Of a stretch of 56,919 bases of DNA, positions 17,713 to 24,083 are shown piece by piece. Position 1 is the first letter of the stretch, and every line of letters begins with the position of its first letter. The stretch comes from Prevotella sp. (GTDB lineage Bacteria > Bacteroidota > Bacteroidia > Bacteroidales > Bacteroidaceae). Position numbers and translations under genes: made by a program. The notes below the pieces were generated by a model. The model searched no databases and was not told where the DNA came from. It worked only from the letters and a program-made list of their open reading frames with translations. The DNA lies in the NCBI GenBank assembly GCA_024695815.1, contig JAILHK010000017.1:1-56919 (forward strand). The letters run 5' to 3'.

Positions 17713-17740
17713 GACATAATAACGGGGGGTAAGACATAAT
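17710..17740. repeat. Pair of 11-bp direct repeats after the receptor gene
   Basis: TAAGACATAAT occurs at 17710-17720 and again at 17730-17740, exactly 20 bp apart. The first copy contains the receptor stop codon. A GGGGGG run separates them. Significance unknown. Confidence 0.5.
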
Positions 17741-17825
17741 CGCTCGGCTCTGCCGCTTTCACCCGCTCGGCATCCCGAAGGGTGACGCTTGCAAGGCAAG
17801 AATGCGAAGCGACTGAAAGAACAGA

Positions 17826-17880
17826 CGAACATACTTTTTTTACGAACATACTTTTGCGAACATGCTTTTGCGAACAAACT
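17826..17880. repeat. Short degenerate tandem repeat (CGAACATACTTTT-like)
   Basis: CGAACATACTTTT occurs at 17826-17838 and 17843-17855, CGAACATGCTTTT at 17857-17869, and a partial CGAACAAACT at 17871-17880. Steps are 17, 14 and 14 bp. The array lies upstream of the promoter at 17933. The rest of the 17713-17932 gap holds no other clear feature. Confidence 0.55.
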
Positions 17881-17932
17881 CATGAATTTATAAATTTTTG
17901 AGAAAAAAGTGTGATGGAAGAAAAATATTGTG

Positions 17933-17940
17933 TATATTTG
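17933..17940 (+). promoter_or_regulatory. -7 promoter element for the 130-residue protein
   Basis: TATATTTG matches TAnnTTTG and ends 19 bases before the first ATG at 17960, which leaves a very short leader. A start at one of the downstream ATGs (18001, 18013) would give a leader of more usual length. Confidence 0.55.
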
Positions 17941-17959
17941 CCAATGATCATACATCCTA

Positions 17960-18352
17960 ATGAAAAGCGGTGTTAATCTGACGCAGCTAAAAAATAAATA
18001 TATGGGCCTAATGATGGAGATTGAAACCTACTTACCGGAAGAAGACGAGGAAGCGCTGGACTTTGTGCACCGCGTCATAGACCTGCAGCCAGACAGGGTA
18101 CCACTGCGCATCATTGAGCAGCTGGTGGAGATTGTCTTGGGCGAGCTGAAGGGTCGCGACTGCTTGATGAGTGCCGAAGGATCAGAGAAGTTCTTGACGG
18201 TGACCATGCGCCACGGTGGACGTGCTATCGACGATCGACTGGTGTGGGTGATGGGCGACCATACTGACCGCATCGAGTATCACCCCGAAGGTGATGAGTG
18301 GGTACTCAGCATCCGCCGGGATGTGCCTCCTCCATTCGTAAGCCGACGATAA
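17960..18352 (+). CDS. Small unrecognised acidic/basic protein (130 aa)
   Basis: 130 residues, no signal peptide or membrane segment, so cytoplasmic. The first half is helical and acidic (EIETYLPEEDEEALDFVHRVI). The second half is a strand-rich stretch with MRHGGRAIDDRLVWVMGDHTDRIEYHPEGDEWVLSI. I do not recognise the family. The Met at 18001 (MGLMMEIE) or 18013 may be the true start, because the promoter leaves little leader for 17960. It is flanked by its own promoter and a terminator at 18365, so it is separate from the alarmone/partner-switch operon that follows, though a functional link to it is possible. Confidence 0.65.
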   Translation: MKSGVNLTQLKNKYMGLMMEIETYLPEEDEEALDFVHRVIDLQPDRVPLRIIEQLVEIVLGELKGRDCLMSAEGSEKFLTVTMRHGGRAIDDRLVWVMGDHTDRIEYHPEGDEWVLSIRRDVPPPFVSRR

Positions 18353-18364
18353 ATAACTGATATT

Positions 18365-18397
18365 GGGGCGCTATTCCGAAAGAATAGTGCCTCTTTT
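18365..18397 (+). terminator. Rho-independent terminator
   Basis: GGGGCGCTATTC (18365-18376) pairs with GAATAGTGCCTC (18382-18393) in a 12-bp stem with two G-U pairs and a 5-nt loop, followed by TTTT. It closes the 130-residue gene. Its core matches the hairpins at 166 and 24027. Confidence 0.8.
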
Positions 18398-18419
18398 CGC
18401 CTAAAAATATGGGATGAAG

Positions 18420-18447
18420 ACTATCAGCCAGGGAAAACAACTATCAG
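18420..18447 (+). promoter_or_regulatory. Direct repeat ACTATCAG x2 before the alarmone operon
   Basis: ACTATCAG occurs at 18420-18427 and 18440-18447, exactly 20 bp (about two helical turns) apart, 24 bases before the first gene of the operon. No TAnnTTTG element is visible in this gap, so the repeat may be a regulator site or part of an alternative promoter. Inference only. Confidence 0.3.
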
Positions 18448-18470
18448 TAACAATGAAACACTAAAACAAT

Positions 18471-19046
18471 ATGCCAAATAAGCCAATGAACACGGATCTT
18501 CTTGACCGCGCCATCGTGTTTGCCGTACGGGCTCATGCTGGCACTGAGCGGCGTGGCAAGGGCTTCCCCTACATCGTACATCCGTTGGAGGCCATGGCTA
18601 TTGTGGCCACGATGACACCCGACCAGGAGCTGTTGGCTGCTGCCGCGCTGCACGACACGGTGGAAGATACCGACGTGACCACCGAGCAGATACGCCTGGA
18701 GTTTGGCGAGCGTGTGGCAGCATTGGTGGCTGCCGAAACCGACATACGCATGGATGGCATGAAGCGAAAAGACAGTTGGCACGCCCGCAAGCAGGCAGCC
18801 ATCGACCGGTTGGCGCAGGCCTCTACGGATGCTAAGATGGTGGCGCTGGGCGATAAACTCTCGAACATGCGAGCCATTGCACGCGACTATGCCGCACAGA
18901 ACGACCGCCTGTGGCAGCTGTTCCGCACGGCCGACCCTCAGGAACATGCCTGGCACTATCGCGGACTGGCCGATGCCCTCCGCGAGTTGGATGGCACGAC
19001 CGCCTATCAAGAATTTGAACAACTCATCAAACAAGTCTTTGGATGA
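18471..19046 (+). CDS. MESH1-like (p)ppGpp hydrolase, HD family
   Basis: 191 residues, close to the size of small alarmone hydrolases (MESH1, about 180). Motifs fit the RelA/SpoT hydrolase HD domain: AVRAHAGTERRGKGFPYIVHP near 18-38 (first metal His in the IVHP motif), LHDTVEDT at about 60-67 (the HD pair and catalytic ED), and MVALGDKLSNMRAIARDY near 122-140 (the Asp and Asn of KLxDxxxN). No synthetase, TGS or ACT domain is present. The expected activity is removal of the 3'-pyrophosphate of (p)ppGpp, or a related role. It is the first gene of a five-gene operon and overlaps the next by 4 bases (ATGA). The same operon ends with an alarmone synthetase gene, which makes the assignment more meaningful. 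A second Met at residue 6 is possible. Confidence 0.85.
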   Translation: MPNKPMNTDLLDRAIVFAVRAHAGTERRGKGFPYIVHPLEAMAIVATMTPDQELLAAAALHDTVEDTDVTTEQIRLEFGERVAALVAAETDIRMDGMKRKDSWHARKQAAIDRLAQASTDAKMVALGDKLSNMRAIARDYAAQNDRLWQLFRTADPQEHAWHYRGLADALRELDGTTAYQEFEQLIKQVFG

Positions 19047-19996
19047 AGAAACAGATACAATACCTCTTGTTGGCGGTAGCCCTGTTGCTACCCCAAGTGG
19101 TCAGTGCCCAAGACGAGGCCATCGTGTTTACGCCCCAGTGGACGGCGCAAGCACAGTTTGCCGGCTACTATGTGGCTGCGGAAAAGGGCTTCTACCGGGA
19201 AGCCGGCGTGAAAGTGCGCATAGAGCATCCCACCTCCACACAGCCGGCCATGAGTCGTCTGCGCAAGAACAAATGTCAGGCCACCACGCTGCAGCTGTGT
19301 CAGGCACTGGAGATTATCGATGCAGGAACACCACTGGTGAACATCCTGCAGACGTCGATGAACAATGCCATGGTCATCGTCTCGGCACGCAATCGCAACC
19401 CGCTGAAGCACAAAGGTGCACGCGTGGGCATCTGGAGCGTGGGCTTCGGCCAACTGGCTATCTGTATGAGTCAGAAGGAGCACCTGGACTATGAGTGGAT
19501 ACGCTTTGCGCAGAACATCAATCTCTTTGTGGCTGGTGCCCTCGATGCCATGCTGGCCATGAGCTATAACGAGTATTACCAGCTGGTGCAGGCCGGTGTG
19601 GTGATGACCGAAGACAATGTTTACCGCTTCTGTGACCATGGCTATAACGTGCAGGAAGACGGTCTCTACATGTCTCGTGAGTTCTACGAAGAGCATCCCG
19701 TTCTGGCGAAGAAGTTTGCCGAAGCCAGTAGGAAAGGGTGGGAGTGGGCTGCGCGTCATCCGGAGGAGACACTCGACATCGTGATGAAGTATGTGGAAAA
19801 GGACCGCATCGCCACCAACCGCGTGATTCAGGAGCTGATGCTCAAGGAGGTGCTGCGCATGCAGGTGGACCGCGAGTCCAAGCGACGTGAGTTCCGGCTG
19901 CGCCCCGACATGGTGAGCAAGGCCAACAAACTGATGTTGGAGAACCACATGCTGAAACGTGAGGTGACATTCAAGGAGTTAATCAGTGGAAAGTGA
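19043..19996 (+). CDS. Orphan periplasmic binding protein, NMT1/THI5-like
   Basis: 317 residues with a signal peptide cleaved near VSA|QDEA (about residue 22). The mature sequence IVFTPQWTAQAQFAGYYVAAEKGFYREAGVKVRIEHP is typical of NMT1/THI5-type solute-binding proteins (riboflavin/thiamine-precursor and nitrate/sulfonate binding folds). A further match is GARVGIWSVGFG near the middle. No ABC permease or ATPase gene is nearby. Instead it overlaps the gene for a membrane phosphatase with a large periplasmic region. The simplest reading is that it acts as a ligand-sensing partner for that protein rather than in uptake. This is inferred from the operon. The ligand is unknown. Confidence 0.8.
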   Translation: MKKQIQYLLLAVALLLPQVVSAQDEAIVFTPQWTAQAQFAGYYVAAEKGFYREAGVKVRIEHPTSTQPAMSRLRKNKCQATTLQLCQALEIIDAGTPLVNILQTSMNNAMVIVSARNRNPLKHKGARVGIWSVGFGQLAICMSQKEHLDYEWIRFAQNINLFVAGALDAMLAMSYNEYYQLVQAGVVMTEDNVYRFCDHGYNVQEDGLYMSREFYEEHPVLAKKFAEASRKGWEWAARHPEETLDIVMKYVEKDRIATNRVIQELMLKEVLRMQVDRESKRREFRLRPDMVSKANKLMLENHMLKREVTFKELISGK

Positions 19997-22395
19997 ATAC
20001 GGCCATGGAAGGAATCATATCATATATACGACGTAAACTCTCTGTCAGAGTTAGTCTGTGGGTGGTACTGTTTGCTGCCCTGATCTTCATCACGGCGCTG
20101 GGCTTCCTGTTCTATCAGTCGCGCGAAGCCATCCGTCAGGAGGCTATCAACCGCGCCACACAGATACTGGACAAGACCTCGCTGCGCGTGGAGGGTATCA
20201 TGAACCGTGTGGAGGTGGCCTCGAAGATGACCGAATGGCTGGTGCAGCGCCACCCCGACAAGGCCGACTCGATGTTTGTGTACAGTAGGGCGATGCTGCT
20301 GAACAACCCCGACTTCTACAACTGTTCCATCGCCTTCGAGCCCGACTTCTTCAAGGACCGTGGGCGCTACTTCTCGGCCTACTCCAGACGTGACACACAA
20401 CAGAACAACAAAATGGGCGACACCATACGCACGTCGCAGGGCGGCAGTGACAACTATCAGTATTTCTATATGGACTGGTATCTGATGGCCAAGCTCTTTA
20501 AGCACGCCTGTTGGACGGAGCCCTATGTGGATGTGGATATGTCAACAAACACTGGTGAGATGGTGTCCAGCTATTGCTACCCAATCATGGACAACGAGGG
20601 AAAGGTGATCTGTGTTATCAATACCAGCTTATCACTGAACTGGCTCTCGCAGACCATCTCGGCGGTGAAGCCATATCCCAACTCCTATAGCATCATGATA
20701 GGTCGTGGCGGCACCTATTTCGTGCATCCAGACAGTACCAAGATCACCCGTGAGACCATCTTCACACAGACACTATTGGAGCCCGATACGGCTCAGACGG
20801 CTTTGGGCCACGCCATGCAGCGCGGTGAAGAGGGCATGAAGCAGATGACCATCGATGGGAAAGACTGTTACGTGTTCTATAAGCCGCTGGCAGATACCGG
20901 CTGGAGCATGGGCATCGTGTGTCCGGAGAGTGACATCTTCGGCGGCTTCGACCGTGTGCGCCATGCCGTGATGGGCATTGTGGTGGTGGGCTTGCTGCTC
21001 ATGCTCTACATCTTTATCAACGTGATCACTCGCGAGCTCAGTCCGCTGCGCCGTCTGGCCCACGAGGCAGAGACCATTGCCTCGGGCAACTTTGAAACGC
21101 AGCTGCCCGACTTCCAGCGCACCGACGAGATAGGACAGCTGAGCCAGTCGTTTGCCGGTATGCAGAAATCACTGGTGAAATACATCGACGAGCTGAAGAA
21201 CACCACGGCACAGAAGACCTCCATTGAGCGCGATCTTCACATTGCCAGCGCTATACAGAGGGGCATGTTGCCTAAGAACTTCCCCACCAAGGACGACCGC
21301 GACGATGTGCAGATCTATGCCTCGCTGACACCAGCGAAGGATGTGGGCGGCGACCTGTTCGACTTCTATATCCGCGACGAGAAGCTGTTCTTCTGCATCG
21401 GCGACGTGTCGGGTAAGGGAATTCCTGCCTCACTCGTCATGGCCGTGACGCGTTCCATCTTCCGAACGGTGTCGGCACGCGAGGCGATGCCAGACCGCAT
21501 CGTGTCGAACATGAACGAGATTATTGCCGATGCCAACGATACCAACATGTTTGTGACACTCTTTGTAGGTGTGCTCGACCTGCCTACAGGGCGCATGCGC
21601 TATTGCAATGCCGGACACGACGCTCCGCTATTGGCTGGCGCCGGCTTGGGCTCGTTGACGTGCGATGCTAATATACCTATCGGTGTGATGCAAGACTGGA
21701 AGTACTCGCTGCAGGAAACACAGATCTTCACGGGTACCACCATATTCCTGTTTACAGACGGACTGACCGAGGCCGAGAATGCCAATCACGATCTGTTCCG
21801 TATGGAACGTGTCAACGAGGTGGCCTCACAGGCTTTGGCCCATCAGCAGCACGAGCCGAAGCAGTTGATAGACATGATGACCAATGCCGTCCATCAGTTT
21901 GTGGACAAAGCCGAGCAGAGCGATGACCTGACAATGATGGCGATACAATACACCAAGCTGGAGAGAGACGTGAAATTCAGTAAGCGCATCGTCTTGTCTA
22001 ATGACACACAGGAGGTTCCAAAGCTGACAGCCTTTGTCGATGAGGTCTGCGAGGTGGTGGGCTTCAGCCCCGCCGTGACGATGCAAATGAACCTGGCATT
22101 GGAAGAGGCCGTGGTCAATGTGATGAACTATGCCTATCCGGAAGGAACGCATGGCGATGTCACTATAGAAGCTAAGACAAACGATGTACGTCTGAAGTTC
22201 ACCATCATAGATAGTGGCACTCCCTTCGATCCTACAGCCATGGAGGATGTGGACATCCATCAGGATGCAGAAGACCGCCCCATAGGTGGACTGGGCATCC
22301 ATCTGGTGCGTCAAATCATGGACTCGGTGAACTACGAGCGCGTGGACAATCTCAATGTGCTGACGCTGAGAAAGAAACTTAGAATAAATAATTAA
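19993..22395 (+). CDS. Membrane sensor SpoIIE-type phosphatase fused to a HATPase kinase domain
   Basis: 800 residues from a GTG overlapping the previous stop (GTGA); an ATG at 20005 is the alternative. Layout: membrane helix 19-41, periplasmic dCache-like region to about 320, second helix 325-347, HAMP to about 400, coiled linker, then a SpoIIE PP2C domain with GGDLFDF near 452, DVSGKGIPASL near 470, LFTDGLTEAEN near 586 and SDDLTMM near 643 (metal-binding Asp residues present). The C-terminal RsbW-like ATPase has the N-box LALEEAVVNVMNY at about 700, DSGTPFDP at 739 and GGLGIHLVRQIMD at 764, so both opposing activities appear intact in one chain. It should kinase and dephosphorylate the STAS protein encoded next. 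A periplasmic signal, perhaps through the binding protein upstream, would shift the balance. Confidence 0.9.
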   Translation: MNTAMEGIISYIRRKLSVRVSLWVVLFAALIFITALGFLFYQSREAIRQEAINRATQILDKTSLRVEGIMNRVEVASKMTEWLVQRHPDKADSMFVYSRAMLLNNPDFYNCSIAFEPDFFKDRGRYFSAYSRRDTQQNNKMGDTIRTSQGGSDNYQYFYMDWYLMAKLFKHACWTEPYVDVDMSTNTGEMVSSYCYPIMDNEGKVICVINTSLSLNWLSQTISAVKPYPNSYSIMIGRGGTYFVHPDSTKITRETIFTQTLLEPDTAQTALGHAMQRGEEGMKQMTIDGKDCYVFYKPLADTGWSMGIVCPESDIFGGFDRVRHAVMGIVVVGLLLMLYIFINVITRELSPLRRLAHEAETIASGNFETQLPDFQRTDEIGQLSQSFAGMQKSLVKYIDELKNTTAQKTSIERDLHIASAIQRGMLPKNFPTKDDRDDVQIYASLTPAKDVGGDLFDFYIRDEKLFFCIGDVSGKGIPASLVMAVTRSIFRTVSAREAMPDRIVSNMNEIIADANDTNMFVTLFVGVLDLPTGRMRYCNAGHDAPLLAGAGLGSLTCDANIPIGVMQDWKYSLQETQIFTGTTIFLFTDGLTEAENANHDLFRMERVNEVASQALAHQQHEPKQLIDMMTNAVHQFVDKAEQSDDLTMMAIQYTKLERDVKFSKRIVLSNDTQEVPKLTAFVDEVCEVVGFSPAVTMQMNLALEEAVVNVMNYAYPEGTHGDVTIEAKTNDVRLKFTIIDSGTPFDPTAMEDVDIHQDAEDRPIGGLGIHLVRQIMDSVNYERVDNLNVLTLRKKLRINN

Positions 22396-22408
22396 AAGTA
22401 TAAAAACA

Positions 22409-22711
22409 ATGAAGACAACAATTCAAAAACAAGATGGAAATCTGATTGCCATTCTGGAGGGACGCCTCGATACTGCGGCTTCTCAAGAGGTGGAAAAGGC
22501 CATACAGCCTCTTTATGACTGCGATGGACAGGACGTCATTATCGACTGCACGAATATGGAATATATATCATCGAGTGGCCTGCGTATATTCCTTGGAATT
22601 CTGAAAAATACCAAGGCAAAGGGAGGCCATGTATATATTAAAGGTATCTCAGACGACATTCGTGCTGTCTTCGCCATGACAGGCTTTATTAATCTGTTTG
22701 AGTTTAAGTAA
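22409..22711 (+). CDS. STAS-domain anti-sigma-factor-antagonist-like protein
   Basis: 100 residues covering a single STAS domain: LIAILEGRLDTAASQEVEKAI at the N-terminus, then DVIIDCTNMEYISSSGLRIFLGIL, where the Ser of SSSGLR is the conserved phosphorylation position, and a C-terminal GFINLFEFK. It lies 13 bases after the phosphatase/kinase gene, whose product is its likely partner. The downstream target of the unphosphorylated form is not evident: no sigma factor or anti-sigma gene is in the window, and the next gene encodes an alarmone synthetase. It may therefore regulate that enzyme or a distant factor. Confidence 0.9.
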   Translation: MKTTIQKQDGNLIAILEGRLDTAASQEVEKAIQPLYDCDGQDVIIDCTNMEYISSSGLRIFLGILKNTKAKGGHVYIKGISDDIRAVFAMTGFINLFEFK

Positions 22712-22722
22712 ATCATCACGCA

Positions 22723-23796
22723 ATGGGAAAGAATGTGACATTAGATTCGCATGGCGAGGCACTGATGCAGCAGTATCGCGAACGGCGTCCCTCGCTTGAG
22801 CTTTTGGCAAAAGAGGCCTACGAAGTTTTGAGTAGTGCGCTTCGTGAGCAGGGCATCTATGTCACTGCCATTGAATATAGAGTGAAGGCAGAGAACTCGC
22901 TGGCTGGTAAGCTGGAGCTGAAAGGGGCGAAGTATAAGAGTATTGATGATATTACCGATTTGGTAGGCATGCGCGTCATCACTTTCTATACTGATGATGT
23001 GGATAAGGTGGCAGCTATAGCCAAGAGTGTCTTTGACATTGACTGGAAAGAGAGTGTTGACAAGCGTAAACTGCACCAACTGGATTCTTTTGGATATAAC
23101 TCGCTGCACTATATCTGCAGAATGAAGAGTGGTGGACCGCGTTTCGAACTGCAGATGCGCACAGGATTGCAGCATGTGTGGTCGACCATCGAACACGATA
23201 TACGTTATAAGGGCGATGTGAAGATTCCCCGTGAGTATGCGCGGCAGTTTAGTCGTTTGGCAGGCATGTTGGAACTCATTGATGATGAGTTCAGTCGTCT
23301 GCGTATGGTGCTCACCGACTATAGGCGTCAGATTCGTTCGCTGGTAAAGGACGGACAGCTTGATGAGGTTCCTTTGTCGGTTGACTCGTTTCGCAGTTAT
23401 CTCGACTTGGCTCCCTTCGACAGGCTGAATAAACGCATTGCTGCTGTTAATCAGGCAGAGATTTATCCCGTCTCTTTGATGCCGTTCCTACCGGTTCTTG
23501 AGTCTTTCGGACTTGTAACGCTCGGTGATGTGCAACGTTTCATAGAAGATAATTCTGATGAGGCCTATCAATTGGCTCTTTCACAACTGGCTGTTACCGA
23601 CTTGGATATTCTCTCCTCGAGTGCTGCCTTGCAGTATCTTTGTTTGGTCCATGTGTTGAAGCACGATGGAGGGCGTGAAGGTCTGAAAGCTATTTTTGAT
23701 ACCATCAATGGAGAGAGCGCGGCAAATGCTGCGTTGGCAGATATGATGTTGGAACAGGCTAAGACACTGCCATTCATGCAGAGAATTGGTAATTGA
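22723..23796 (+). CDS. Small alarmone synthetase (RelA/SpoT synthetase domain)
   Basis: 357 residues, cytoplasmic. The N-terminal 200 residues carry the RelA/SpoT synthetase signature: KSIDDITDLVGMRVITFY near 72-90 (catalytic Asp in DLVGMR), GYNSLHYI near 124-131, and ELQMRTGLQHVWSTIEHDIRYK near 142-163 (the ExQxRT motif). There is no HD domain, TGS or ACT, so it is a synthetase-only protein. Its 150-residue helical C-terminal extension is longer than in RelQ/RelP types (about 210-260 aa in total). Expected reaction: pyrophosphate transfer from ATP to GTP/GDP. It is the last gene of the operon that starts with a MESH1-like hydrolase, 11 bases after the STAS gene. The stop codon's last base begins the 22-bp repeat array. 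Confidence 0.88.
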   Translation: MGKNVTLDSHGEALMQQYRERRPSLELLAKEAYEVLSSALREQGIYVTAIEYRVKAENSLAGKLELKGAKYKSIDDITDLVGMRVITFYTDDVDKVAAIAKSVFDIDWKESVDKRKLHQLDSFGYNSLHYICRMKSGGPRFELQMRTGLQHVWSTIEHDIRYKGDVKIPREYARQFSRLAGMLELIDDEFSRLRMVLTDYRRQIRSLVKDGQLDEVPLSVDSFRSYLDLAPFDRLNKRIAAVNQAEIYPVSLMPFLPVLESFGLVTLGDVQRFIEDNSDEAYQLALSQLAVTDLDILSSSAALQYLCLVHVLKHDGGREGLKAIFDTINGESAANAALADMMLEQAKTLPFMQRIGN

Positions 23797-24015
23797 AAAG
23801 CTTAACTTTTGCGGGCGAAAAGCATAACTTTTATACGGCAAAAGCATAACTTTTATACGGCAAAAGTGTAACTATTGATTCGCGTCTAGAGTCTAGAAAG
23901 CATCATTCTAGAGTCTAGACGTTGCAGTTCTAAAGTCTAGAATTGGTAGTTCTAAAGTCTAGAAACGGCATTTCTAGAGTCTAGAATCGATGCAATAGCA
24001 TAAGAATAACACCGT
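23796..24015. repeat. 22-bp-periodic array of dyad elements
   Basis: Ten consecutive 22-bp units in a single register, starting at 23796 and stepping to 23994. Each has a 15-nt core and a 7-nt spacer. Units 1-4 have the core AAAAGCATAACTTTT (AAAAG/CTTTT dyad; units 2 and 3 identical including spacer ATACGGC, unit 4 degenerate). Units 5-9 (23884, 23906, 23928, 23950, 23972) have the core TTCTAGAGTCTAGAA or TTCTAAAGTCTAGAA, a near-perfect palindrome, with different spacers AGCATCA, GTTGCAG, TTGGTAG, ACGGCAT, TCGATGC. Unit 10 (23994) resembles the first core again, and a very degenerate unit 11 may follow at 24016. It lies between convergent genes and before a terminator. It is not CRISPR: the spacers are far too short and there are no cas genes. 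Confidence 0.85.
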
Positions 24016-24026
24016 CAAAGTAAAAG

Positions 24027-24063
24027 TTTAGCGGCACTATTCGGTGTGAATAGTGCCGCTAAA
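24027..24063. terminator. Bidirectional hairpin terminator with a perfect 16-bp stem
   Basis: TTTAGCGGCACTATTC (24027-24042) and GAATAGTGCCGCTAAA (24048-24063) are perfect inverted repeats around a 5-nt loop, between the convergent alarmone synthetase and Na/Pi transporter genes. A degenerate copy of the right arm (GAATAGTGTCGC) follows at 24070-24081. Confidence 0.85.
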
Positions 24064-24083
24064 CGTATAGAATAGTGTCGCTT

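Noticed and set aside
17602..17955. A 117-residue minus-strand frame after the TonB receptor
   Set aside because: Mostly antisense to the receptor end and a repeat-rich gap; composition not protein-like.
23796..24015. CRISPR array
   Set aside because: Spacers are 7 nt, units are 22 bp, two different cores share the register, and there are no cas genes.
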